Source of the DNA: Bacillota bacterium
Lineage (GTDB): Bacteria > Bacillota > Bacilli > Paenibacillales > Paenibacillaceae
Direction of reading: 5' to 3'
Length of the DNA stretch: 22,596 nucleotides
Assembly (NCBI GenBank): GCA_023460795.1
Contig: JAEWPC010000069.1
Coordinates: forward strand, 1-22,596
In this document: piece by piece, positions 15,889 to 22,596 of the stretch
Layout: every line of letters starts with the position of its first letter
Position numbering within the stretch: the first letter of the stretch is position 1
The notes under the pieces: generated by a model
What the model was told of the DNA's origin: nothing
The model's database searches: none
The model's input: the letters and a program-made list of their open reading frames with translations, nothing else
Position numbers and translations under genes: made by a program

Positions 15889-16937
15889 TACAAGGCTCCT
15901 TTCCGATTCATTTGGATCAGCAGGAAGATCAGATAAGGAGCGCCGAGCAGCCCGGTGATGACGCCGACGGGAAAACGGTGCTCGAAAGCGAATTGCCCGA
16001 TCACGTCCGCTCCCATGACTAAATTGATCCCGACCAAGCCCGCGGGAATCACGCCCGATAATCCGGTGCCGACCATCCGTTTCGCGATCGGCCCCGCCAA
16101 GAACGATACGAAGGCGATCGGCCCCGTAGTCGCGGTAGCCACGGCGATCATACAGACGGTGCTGATAATCAGCACGATCCTCGTCCGGTCCGTATTCATG
16201 CCGAGCGAAGTCGCCGCCTGCTCGCCGAGCTCCAGTAGATCCAGTTGCCTCCCGAGCAGGATCACGATCGGAGCCGCGATGAGCACGACCCCCGCGAGGG
16301 GCGGCAGCTCGTCCATTCGCGAGCCGTTGAGACTGCCGGACAGCCACCGAACCGCTGCGGGAACGTTCTGCTCCGAGCTGATTAATAGAAGATAGGAAAT
16401 AAACGCATCCATCATCGCCTGGATTCCGATTCCAACCAGAATCAGCTTCCCGATCGAAAACGAGTGACCACGGGATAACAGATAGATGACGGTGACGGTC
16501 GCTAGGCCGGCGATTACCGATACTCCGAACACGATCGCGCCGCCAGCCTGCAGCACGATAATACAGAAGACGGCTGCCGCGCTCGACCCGGCTGTAATGC
16601 CGAGTACGTTCGGATTAGCCAGCGGGTTGCGCAGCATCGTCTGGAACACATAACCGGCGACGCCGAAAGCAAACCCGGCCAGCACGCCGATCAGCATGCG
16701 GGGGAGTCGAATCGTGTTTAAGGCAAAAGAAACGCCTTTGATCTGTTCGCCCGACAGCGCTCGAATGACGTCATGAACCGGATAAATCGTATTGCCTAAT
16801 AAAAGCATGGCGCAGCACAGCGCGCACGCAAGGATTACTAGCAAGCCCGTCACGACCAGCCAGCGACGGCGTCTTTGCTGCCGGCCCGCCATAATCAGGG
16901 ATAGAGTTGGTTGTTTCTTCAAGGATACATGTCTCAT
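15888..16937 (-). CDS. Iron-siderophore ABC transporter, permease (FecCD family) 2
   Basis: Membrane protein of 349 residues with about nine or ten hydrophobic segments, typical of FecCD/BtuC permeases. Family motifs include RLPRMLIGVLAGFAFGVAGYVFQTMLRNPLANPNVLG near 78-114 and TTGPIAFVSFLAGPIAKR in the second half. The N-terminus is basic (GRQQRRRRW) before the first segment. The start ATG overlaps the upstream permease stop by four bases (ATGA). It should form a heterodimer with that permease. Confidence 0.94.
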   Translation of the reverse strand: MRHVSLKKQPTLSLIMAGRQQRRRRWLVVTGLLVILACALCCAMLLLGNTIYPVHDVIRALSGEQIKGVSFALNTIRLPRMLIGVLAGFAFGVAGYVFQTMLRNPLANPNVLGITAGSSAAAVFCIIVLQAGGAIVFGVSVIAGLATVTVIYLLSRGHSFSIGKLILVGIGIQAMMDAFISYLLLISSEQNVPAAVRWLSGSLNGSRMDELPPLAGVVLIAAPIVILLGRQLDLLELGEQAATSLGMNTDRTRIVLIISTVCMIAVATATTGPIAFVSFLAGPIAKRMVGTGLSGVIPAGLVGINLVMGADVIGQFAFEHRFPVGVITGLLGAPYLIFLLIQMNRKGAL

Positions 16938-17950
16938 AGTGCACGCACTTTCGATCGTATGGCTAATAGAATGAGGATCGGAGCTCCGATGAATGCGGTC
17001 ACGACGCCGACTTCCAGTTCCCCGGGTCTGCCGATCAACCTGCCGCCAATATCCGAGACGGTCAGAATGACTGCCCCGGCTGCCGCGGACATCGGAATGA
17101 CGAAACGAAGATCAGGCCCTAGCATAAGGCGAATCACGTGCGTCGCGAGGAGTCCGATGAACCCGATGGGTCCGGCAAGCGCCGTCACCGTTCCGCAGAG
17201 CAGCACGCCGGCGGTCGCCGCGACGATTCGCAGCGTACCGGTTCGCACGCCGAGCCCGGATGCGGCATCGTCGCCAAGCGCCAGCGCATTAAGAGCCGGA
17301 GCCGTGAGCAGTCCGGCCGCCATGCCGACGATCAGGAACGGAGCGAACAGCGTGATCCCGTCCCATGTCGCGGAGCCAACGCTGCCTACCTGCCAGAACC
17401 GGAATTGGTCCATGACATAGGAGCGCGGAATCATGATAGCCGTGACCAGTGACGAGAGTACGGCAGTCGTAGCGGCCCCTGCAAGAACGAGCTTAATGGG
17501 CGTGGCTCCGCCTCTCCCCAGCGAGCCGACTCCGAATACGAACACCGCGGTAATCGCTGCGCCCGCCAAAGCCAGCCATATGTATTGGTTAGCCGTGCTA
17601 ATATTCATAAACGCGATGCCGCATACCACGAACAGCGAGGCGCCCGTATTCACGCCGAGGATGCTGGGGTCGGCGATCGGATTGCGCGTAACGGCCTGCA
17701 TAAGCGCACCGGACACGCCTAGCGCCGCGCCGCAAAACAAGCTGAACACGGTACGCGACACCCTCTTCCGAACGACATTGGCTCCATAAGAGTCCACGTC
17801 CGGATGGAATAAGCCATCGATGAGTTCGTTCCACTGGACCGGCCGAGAACCGAAAACAAGGGAAGCGATAATGCTTATGACGATCAAGCCCAAACAGATG
17901 AGCAAGATCGTCATAAAGTGATTCGGTATATATGATCGCGGCTTATTCAT
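16934..17950 (-). CDS. Iron-siderophore ABC transporter, permease (FecCD family) 1
   Basis: Membrane protein of 338 residues with about nine or ten hydrophobic segments. It carries the paired family motifs GAALGVSGALMQAVTRNPIADPSILG and LAGPIGFIGLLATHVIR. It starts at the ATG at 17950, whose first base is shared with the last base of the binding-protein stop codon (TAATG). Two different permeases plus one ATPase is the normal FecBCDE layout. Confidence 0.94.
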   Translation of the reverse strand: MNKPRSYIPNHFMTILLICLGLIVISIIASLVFGSRPVQWNELIDGLFHPDVDSYGANVVRKRVSRTVFSLFCGAALGVSGALMQAVTRNPIADPSILGVNTGASLFVVCGIAFMNISTANQYIWLALAGAAITAVFVFGVGSLGRGGATPIKLVLAGAATTAVLSSLVTAIMIPRSYVMDQFRFWQVGSVGSATWDGITLFAPFLIVGMAAGLLTAPALNALALGDDAASGLGVRTGTLRIVAATAGVLLCGTVTALAGPIGFIGLLATHVIRLMLGPDLRFVIPMSAAAGAVILTVSDIGGRLIGRPGELEVGVVTAFIGAPILILLAIRSKVRAL

Positions 17951-19041
17951 TAAACCTTATCTGCAGCTTCCGCAAGCAGCTTCAAATATTCTTCGAGCGT
18001 ATAGGCGATCGACAGCGGGTTCGGGTTGCCTGCGGCGGCCAGCGGCGTGCCGTTACCGATGAACACGACGGAACCGCGCTGAATCGCCGGGATTTTGCCG
18101 AGCAGCGAATCTGCTTTGACCGCCTCGTACAAAGCTTGGTCGCCGTATCCGATTAGAATGTCCGCATCGTTCAGGGCTTCTGCGTTCTCGGCGCTTAACT
18201 TCAGCGAGTAGCCGTTCGGATCCGTTATCAGGCTCGTCACGCTCTCCGGATATTCCATGCCGAGTTGGATCAGGAACTCGCCGCGCGGATCTGCCGGCGT
18301 ATACATATGCAAGTTGGACATGTCCTTAGCCGAGAAGTTGACCCATACGATCTTTTTGCCTTTGAATTGAGGATACGCGCTCGCTTTCTCTTGAACGAGG
18401 CTCTCGGTGTCCTTAATCAGCTGTTCGCCTTCAGCCTTCATGCCCATTCCTTCGGCGTTGAGCAGAACTTGCTCCCGCCAAGTCGTCGCCCAAGGCTTCG
18501 TCTTGTAAGCGACAACCGGAGCGATCTTGCTGAGCGTATCGTAGTCTTCCTGCGTGATGCCGGAGTAAGCAGCCAGAATGACGTCCGGGTCCGAGTCCGA
18601 AATCGCTTCGAAGTCCAAGCCATCCGTATCTTGATATACGTTCGGGTCCGTCACGCCCAGGTCCTTGAGCTTGGCCGCCGTCCAAGGCAGCAACCCGCTA
18701 TCGTCCTGCACGCCGTAGTTCGCCGCCGAGAATCCTACTGGCACGACGCCAAGCGCGAGCACGACGTCATGGTTGGCCCATTGAATGGTTGCAACCCGTT
18801 CAGGCTTGCTTTCGATCACCGTCTCACCGAAGGCATGCTTAATCGTTATCGGATATTGAGTCTCTGCTTGAGCGGCAGCGTTCTCGGCTGCAGGGGTCTC
18901 GGTATTGGTCGCGGTCGTCTCGGCAGCCGCCGCAGGGGATGAACCTGTATGGGATGAATCCTTGTCGGAGCAGCCGGTCAGCGCAATGAGCACGGCGGCA
19001 GCAACGAACAGCGTTCTTAGCGAAAACTTTTTCAATTTCAT
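17950..19041 (-). CDS. Iron-siderophore ABC transporter, substrate-binding lipoprotein
   Basis: FecB/FepB-type binding protein of 363 residues. Residues 1-24 are a lipoprotein signal: basic start MKLKKFSLR, hydrophobic core and lipobox LTGC with Cys24 as the lipidation site. An Ala/Thr/Glu-rich linker (about 25-62) follows. The periplasmic-binding-protein fold includes PERVATIQWANHDVVLALGVVPVGF and DPDVILAAYSGI. The open frame extends 39 codons upstream, but the ATG at 19041 has AGGAAGGG eight bases before it and gives the signal peptide. The siderophore type cannot be told from sequence. It is the first gene of the operon, directly behind the Fur box. Confidence 0.94.
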   Translation of the reverse strand: MKLKKFSLRTLFVAAAVLIALTGCSDKDSSHTGSSPAAAAETTATNTETPAAENAAAQAETQYPITIKHAFGETVIESKPERVATIQWANHDVVLALGVVPVGFSAANYGVQDDSGLLPWTAAKLKDLGVTDPNVYQDTDGLDFEAISDSDPDVILAAYSGITQEDYDTLSKIAPVVAYKTKPWATTWREQVLLNAEGMGMKAEGEQLIKDTESLVQEKASAYPQFKGKKIVWVNFSAKDMSNLHMYTPADPRGEFLIQLGMEYPESVTSLITDPNGYSLKLSAENAEALNDADILIGYGDQALYEAVKADSLLGKIPAIQRGSVVFIGNGTPLAAAGNPNPLSIAYTLEEYLKLLAEAADKV

Positions 19042-19100
19042 TTTTCTAACCCTTCCTAACCCTAAATGATTGGTATGTAGTGTCGGCCGATTCACTAATT

Positions 19101-19119
19101 GATAATGATTATCATCATC
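19101..19119. promoter_or_regulatory. Fur box
   Basis: GATAATGATTATCATCATC matches the 19-bp consensus (GATAATGATTATCATTATC) at 18 positions. It sits inside a larger palindrome with perfect 10-bp arms ACTAATTGAT (19094-19103) and ATCAATTAGT (19117-19126). It covers the expected start of transcription, so iron-loaded Fur should block the operon. Confidence 0.95.
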
Positions 19120-19129
19120 AATTAGTACT

Positions 19130-19158
19130 AATATATTTGCTTTTCCGCATGGTGTCAA
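19130..19158 (-). promoter_or_regulatory. Sigma-A promoter of the siderophore operon
   Basis: Minus strand: perfect -35 TTGACA (19153-19158), 17-bp spacer, -10 TATATT (19130-19135). The Fur box begins 11 bp downstream. Confidence 0.9.
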
Positions 19159-19200
19159 CCCATTTTAATAGCGAATGGCTTCTAACCGCCCTGAAATAAT

Positions 19201-19234
19201 AATCGCCCGAGAGAACGTATTCTCTCGGGCGATT
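19201..19234 (-). terminator. Intrinsic terminator of the three-small-gene cluster
   Basis: Perfect 15-bp stem AATCGCCCGAGAGAA (19201-19215), loop CGTA, and its complement (19220-19234). On the minus strand it is followed by ATTATTTC. It insulates the Fur-controlled promoter from the genes upstream. Confidence 0.85.
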
Positions 19235-19248
19235 GTTGTAAGCCTTGC

Positions 19249-19383
19249 CTACCGGTTATGCGGGCGAGCCGGGCTATTCTGCGCGGGATGCAGCTCGTCT
19301 CGGTTTTTGATGACGTTCTTGGCGTAATTGTCGCCTTGATTGGCATATTTATTGCCATCGTTCTTTTTAAACTTCTCTGCCAT
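19249..19383 (-). CDS. Small hydrophilic protein, 44 residues, unknown
   Basis: A short frame of 44 residues (MAEKFKKNDGNKYANQGDNY...) with a strong AAGGAG site eight bases before the ATG and a TAG stop 15 bp before a perfect terminator. The protein is very polar: rich in Lys, Asn and Asp, with one pair of similar blocks (GNKYANQ / GDNYAKN) and a Pro/Arg/His tail. It has no Cys, Trp or hydrophobic segment. The composition would suit a small soluble spore or nucleic-acid-associated protein, but I do not recognise it. It begins 25 bp after the 115-residue gene upstream, so it is probably in the same transcript. Confidence 0.7.
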   Translation of the reverse strand: MAEKFKKNDGNKYANQGDNYAKNVIKNRDELHPAQNSPARPHNR

Positions 19384-19408
19384 TTGTCGAACTCCTTATC
19401 CTTATGTG

Positions 19409-19756
19409 TTATTCGCTACTCAGATGTTGATCCAGCGCGTCCTTGATCCCTTCGAACGCCAGCAATTGCGACGTAAACTCATCATGGTTAAGCAATCCGA
19501 CATGATCCGGAGACGAGAAAATCTGCGGCGTAACGTCGGAAAAGGCGCTATGAAGGCTATTGTCGAACCAATCGACCTCGGTATCCGCATCGCCCACCAG
19601 AATCTGCTCCAGCCTGTAGTCGCCGTTCGGGCAGACGCCGAAATACGCGAGATATTGCGGATCATCGGTCGGTCCGGTGAACACCTCGACCTCTGCGAGC
19701 CGCTCTCCCCCGCGATCCAGCACCCGGCTGTATCGGGCTTCGCGGAAAGTCGTCAT
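19409..19756 (-). CDS. Hypothetical protein, 115 residues
   Basis: Unrecognised acidic soluble protein. The sequence suggests an alpha/beta fold: strands near AEVEVFTGP and YLAYFGVCPNGDYRLEQILVGD, then helices ending LLAFEGIKDALDQHL. It has one Cys and no membrane segment. The start at 19756 (MTTFREARYSR) is preceded by a G-rich stretch (GGGGGGA); an ATG five codons earlier has no ribosome binding site. It begins 19 bp after the upstream gene's stop, so the two are almost certainly co-transcribed. Confidence 0.7.
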   Translation of the reverse strand: MTTFREARYSRVLDRGGERLAEVEVFTGPTDDPQYLAYFGVCPNGDYRLEQILVGDADTEVDWFDNSLHSAFSDVTPQIFSSPDHVGLLNHDEFTSQLLAFEGIKDALDQHLSSE

Positions 19757-19775
19757 CGCGCGTCCCCCCATTGTG

Positions 19776-20105
19776 TCAGTGTAAGATGTTCATCGACTCG
19801 ATATGACGTTTCGTCTCTTCGGTGCCAAGCTCGTGCAGCATGCGATATACGTCCCGGATCAGTCCGTCGTATGTCGCGTCCTCGGGCGAATCGCTTACGA
19901 GCGGGTTTCTGTCGAACGTAAAGGCTCCCGCTTCGTCCGTGCTGGAAGTTTCCTCGAACAGCTCCTGCAGCTTGTTAAGCTCTTCTTCGTTCGCCCGGAT
20001 GACGAGCTCGAACGGGGCGGCTTCTTTGTCTTCCAGCACTTGTCCAGCCCCTACCGAGACGTAATACGTCTTTCTATCCGTATCCGGCGAATTCGCTTCA
20101 GTCAT
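19776..20105 (-). CDS. Hypothetical protein, 109 residues
   Basis: Acidic soluble protein starting MTEANSPDTDRKTYYVSVGAG. A predicted beta-rich N-terminal half (KTYYVSVGAGQVL...FELVIRANEEEL) is followed by helices, with a C-terminal block YDGLIRDVYRMLHELGTEE ending HIESMNILH. The pattern feels like a conserved small Bacilli protein but I cannot name the family. The AAAGGAG site lies about 13 bases before the ATG at 20105, which is long; the frame is open to 20171. It is the first gene of a three-gene minus-strand cluster that diverges from the asparagine synthetase. Confidence 0.72.
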   Translation of the reverse strand: MTEANSPDTDRKTYYVSVGAGQVLEDKEAAPFELVIRANEEELNKLQELFEETSSTDEAGAFTFDRNPLVSDSPEDATYDGLIRDVYRMLHELGTEETKRHIESMNILH

Positions 20106-20148
20106 TAGGCCAAGGGGTCTCCTTTCCAGGTCTCGTACCTTTTCCGTA

Positions 20149-20176
20149 ATGTATTTTCTCCCTCCGGACATACATT
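20149..20176 (+). promoter_or_regulatory. Candidate sigma-E (mother-cell) promoter of the asparagine synthetase gene
   Basis: CATACATT (20169-20176) matches the sigma-E -10 consensus CATACANT exactly. ATGTATT (20149-20155), 13 bp upstream, is only a partial -35 match. It lies about 40 bp before the start codon. No good sigma-A promoter was seen here. Confidence 0.45.
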
Positions 20177-20217
20177 TTATGCCTTATTTCGCATATCATC
20201 TGATGAGGTGAAGTCGT

Positions 20218-22074
20218 ATGTGTGGAATAACCGGCTGGATCGATTGGAACAACGATCTCACGAAGCAGGCGGATACGATCGAGAAAATGACCGAAACGTT
20301 GGAATTGCGTGGTCCGGATGCTTCCGGCACCTGGCTGTCGCGGCATTGCGCGTTCGGGCATCGCCGGCTGTCGGTCATGGATCCTGCCAATGGGGCGCAG
20401 CCGATGATTCGACCGACGAGAAACGCGGATCATCACGATTGCATCGTCGTCTATAACGGTGAACTATATAACGCGCCTGAGCTTCGCAAGGAGCTCGAAG
20501 CGCTCGGCTACCGTTTCCGAACGACATGCGACACGGAAGTGCTGCTGCTCGCTTACGTGGAATGGGGACCGGAATGCGTCGAGAAGTTTAACGGGATTTT
20601 CGCCTTCGCGATTTGGAGAACCGACGAGGAAAAATTATTTATGGCACGCGACCGGCTTGGCGTCAAGCCGCTTTTTTATCGCCGGGAAGAAGGGCGGCTG
20701 CTGTTCGGCTCGGAGCCCAAGGCGATATTGGCCCATCCGGACGTTCCCGCGGAGGTGGATGCGGAAGGTCTTGCCGAGCTGTTCGTCATCGGTCCTGCCC
20801 GCACGCCGGGGCATGGGGTATGGCGGGATTTCTACGAGCTGAAGCCGGGCCATTGCATGCTGTACGATCGGGACGGTATGCGGATTACCGCCTATTGGCA
20901 GCTCGAGAGCTCCCCGCACGAGCATGAGGAGAACGAAACGGCCGAGCGCGTCGGCGCTCTATTGACCGATACGCTGGAACGCCAGCTCGTGTCCGACGTT
21001 CCGGTCTGCACGCTGCTGTCCGGCGGCCTTGATTCCAGCGCATTGACTGCGTTAGCCGTTTCATATTACGAGCGGGAAGGACAAGGCAACGTCCATACGT
21101 TCTCCGTCGACTACGTGGACAACGACAAACATTTTAAATCGCACGATTTTCAGCCGAACGCCGACGCTCCTTGGATTACGAGGATGAGCCAGCATCTGAA
21201 TACCGAGCATCACGCCGTTCAATTCGATACGCCAGAGCTGGTGGACGCCCTGGAGACGGCAGTCTTGGCGAAGGATTTGCCGGGCATGGCTGACATCGAC
21301 GCCTCGCTTTATTTGTTCTGCCGCGAGATCAAAAAGGAAGCGACTGTCGCGATTTCCGGGGAAGCGGCAGACGAGATTTTCGGCGGATATCCGTGGTTTC
21401 ATCGGGAGGAGGCGCTGAAGGCGGAGACGTTCCCTTGGTCGCTCGCCACGGGAATGCGGGCAAGCTTGCTGTCGCCGGAGCTCCGCGAGAAGCTGCAGCC
21501 TCAGACTTACTTGGCGGACCGGTACGCGCAGGCGATCGGCGAAGTGCCCGAGCTGCCGGGCGAGGACGAGACACGCAGGCGCATGCGCCGAATGAGCTAC
21601 TTGAACGTCACCCGCTTCATGCCTACGCTGCTCGATCGCAAGGACCGGATGAGCATGGCCGTAGGCTTGGAGGTGCGCGTCCCGTATTGCGATCATAGAC
21701 TCGTCGAATACGTCTGGAATATCCCGTGGGAGATCAAGACCGCGGGCAATCGCGAAAAAGGCATACTCCGCAAGTCGCTCGAAGGCGTACTCCCGCACGA
21801 CGTTCTCTATCGCAAGAAGAGTCCTTATCCGAAGACGCATAACCCGAACTACTTAACGGCCGTGCGCACGCGATTATTGGAGCGGCTTGACGACCCATCC
21901 TCCCCTCTGCTGCCGCTGATCAACGCGTCGCGCGTTCGGGAACTGGCCGCCAATCCGGACTCCAGCTCGCACCTGCCCTGGTTCGGCCAGCTGATGTCCG
22001 GCCCGCAGCTGTTCGCCTATTTGCTGCAGATGGACTTCTGGCTGAGACATTATAAGGTTCGGATCGTGCTGTGA
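20218..22074 (+). CDS. asnO: Asparagine synthase (glutamine-hydrolysing), AsnO type
   Basis: Protein of 618 residues, close to B. subtilis AsnO. It makes asparagine from aspartate, glutamine and ATP. The N-terminal class II glutaminase has the nucleophile Cys2 (MCGITG), Arg50, the NGE motif (80-82) and Asp105. The synthetase domain carries the pyrophosphate loop SGGLDSS (268-274) and the SGEAADEIFGGY region (about 381-392), both intact. A GAGGTGA site lies six bases before the ATG. In B. subtilis AsnO is the sporulation-linked member of three paralogues and some relatives amidate peptidoglycan precursors; which role applies here is inference. The gene symbol reflects this subtype and asnB is the alternative. 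It is followed by its own terminator. Confidence 0.9.
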   Translation: MCGITGWIDWNNDLTKQADTIEKMTETLELRGPDASGTWLSRHCAFGHRRLSVMDPANGAQPMIRPTRNADHHDCIVVYNGELYNAPELRKELEALGYRFRTTCDTEVLLLAYVEWGPECVEKFNGIFAFAIWRTDEEKLFMARDRLGVKPLFYRREEGRLLFGSEPKAILAHPDVPAEVDAEGLAELFVIGPARTPGHGVWRDFYELKPGHCMLYDRDGMRITAYWQLESSPHEHEENETAERVGALLTDTLERQLVSDVPVCTLLSGGLDSSALTALAVSYYEREGQGNVHTFSVDYVDNDKHFKSHDFQPNADAPWITRMSQHLNTEHHAVQFDTPELVDALETAVLAKDLPGMADIDASLYLFCREIKKEATVAISGEAADEIFGGYPWFHREEALKAETFPWSLATGMRASLLSPELREKLQPQTYLADRYAQAIGEVPELPGEDETRRRMRRMSYLNVTRFMPTLLDRKDRMSMAVGLEVRVPYCDHRLVEYVWNIPWEIKTAGNREKGILRKSLEGVLPHDVLYRKKSPYPKTHNPNYLTAVRTRLLERLDDPSSPLLPLINASRVRELAANPDSSSHLPWFGQLMSGPQLFAYLLQMDFWLRHYKVRIVL

Positions 22075-22104
22075 GAGAGTGTTTTCCGCGTACCTTATAA
22101 CGAT

Positions 22105-22141
22105 ATCCCCTTCGCTCAGGTAGCGAGGGGGATTTGATTTT
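22105..22141 (+). terminator. Intrinsic terminator of the asparagine synthetase gene
   Basis: Twelve-bp stem ATCCCCTTCGCT (22105-22116), loop CAGGT, AGCGAGGGGGAT (22122-22133) with one G-U pair, followed by TTGATTTTA. Confidence 0.9.
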
Positions 22142-22161
22142 AGGGGGTTATGGAGGTGTGG

Positions 22162-22386
22162 TTAAAGGCATATTTACCTCTATTTCGTGCAGTCGAGCTT
22201 GATCGATCGCATTAAAGGTACATTGACCTCTATTTTGTTCATTCGCGCTCGGACAGTCCGATTAAAGGTACATTTACCTCTATTATGTTCGTTCGTGCGC
22301 ATTCGGTCAGATTAAAGGTACATTTACCTCTATTTCGCGCGTTTACGTTCGTCCGGAGGATTTAGGGGCATATTTGCCTCTATTTC
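22162..22386. repeat. Tandem hairpin array C, exact 50-bp period
   Basis: Five copies of TTAAAGGTACATTTACCTCT-like elements starting at 22162, 22212, 22262, 22312 and 22362, exactly 50 bp apart. Each forms a short hairpin, AGGTA-CATT-TACCT in copies 3 and 4. Copy 5 reads GGCA-TATT-TGCC, a compensatory change of a T-A pair to C-G. The 25-30 bp between elements are diverged. No gene is visible from 22075 to the window end. Confidence 0.88.
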
Positions 22387-22404
22387 GTGCGTCCATGCTC
22401 GTTC

Positions 22405-22596
22405 ACTCGAAACCCAGTCCGTCGGCTCATTTAGTGACACCTCGTGTGCTTATTTACTCGAAACCCCGTCCATTGGCTCATTTAGTGACAACTCGTGTTC
22501 TTATTTACTCGAAAATCCGTCCGTTGGCGCATTTAGTGACACCTCGTGTGCTTATTTACTCGAAACCCCGTCCATTGGCTCATTTAGTGACAACTC
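22405..22596. repeat. Tandem array D, exact 51-bp period, cut by the window end
   Basis: Four copies starting ACTCGAAA at 22405, 22456, 22507 and 22558, the last truncated by the window. Copies 2 and 4 are identical over the visible part, while 1 and 3 share CACCTCGTGTGCTT, giving an apparent 102-bp alternation. The core ATTTAGTGACAC then CTC then GTGTGCTTA can form an imperfect 21-bp hairpin in the same position after ATTTAG as in array A. Confidence 0.88.

Noticed and set aside
15889..16347. N-terminal extension of the siderophore ATPase
   Set aside because: The extension would lie inside the permease gene. The ATG at 15888 has a good ribosome binding site and normal family length.
19258..19446. 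62-codon plus-strand open frame with hydrophobic residues
   Set aside because: It overlaps the 44-residue minus-strand gene, which has a strong ribosome binding site and a matching terminator; the plus-strand frame has neither.
21061..21840. 259-codon minus-strand open frame
   Set aside because: It is antisense to the asparagine synthetase gene; the product is Arg/Leu-rich and lacks motifs.
22162..22596. CRISPR array at the right end
   Set aside because: The conserved elements are short and variable, the intervening sequence is also related between copies, and no cas gene is present.

Overview
The window looks like a chromosomal segment of a spore-forming, moderately GC-rich Bacillota, most likely Paenibacillaceae (Cohnella/Paenibacillus type). 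This is an inference from gene content (LonB, an AsnO-type asparagine synthetase, trigger factor next to clpX and a YsoA-like gene), strong AGGAGG-type ribosome binding sites, sigma-A promoters and intergenic hairpin arrays. No rRNA, phage, transposon or CRISPR array is visible.

Layout. Positions 1-476 hold two families of hairpin repeats. From 477 to 11487 everything is on the minus strand and concerns protein quality control: a YsoA-like protein, trigger factor (tig), clpP, clpX, ispG, a large SWIM-SNF2 helicase and lonB. Sigma-A-like promoters precede tig and clpP, and intrinsic terminators follow tig, the SNF2 gene and lonB. Positions 11532-11700 carry a tRNA-Gly(CCC) with promoter and terminator. 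A 64-residue WYL-like gene (minus) at 11711-11905 has a strong promoter with two LexA/DinR (SOS) boxes. An HD-GYP c-di-GMP phosphodiesterase and a Crp/Fnr-family regulator (plus) follow as a tight pair, then tRNA-Arg(TCT).

Positions 14023-19158 form a minus-strand Fur-controlled operon: siderophore-binding lipoprotein, two permeases, ATPase, and a Gfo/Idh/MocA oxidoreductase as last gene. It has a textbook promoter (TTGACA-17-TATATT) with a near-perfect Fur box over the start site. Positions 19201-20105 hold three small minus-strand genes of unknown function, including a 44-residue protein with a strong RBS, ending at a terminator. An AsnO-type asparagine synthetase (plus, 20218-22074) follows, with a possible sigma-E promoter, and two further repeat arrays run to the window end.

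The most interesting items are (i) the mini-WYL protein under a double SOS operator, (ii) four repeat arrays of different sequence that share a 50-52 bp period, three of which contain clear hairpins whose imperfections are mostly G-U pairs in minus-strand RNA, and (iii) the overlapping HD-GYP/Crp pair.
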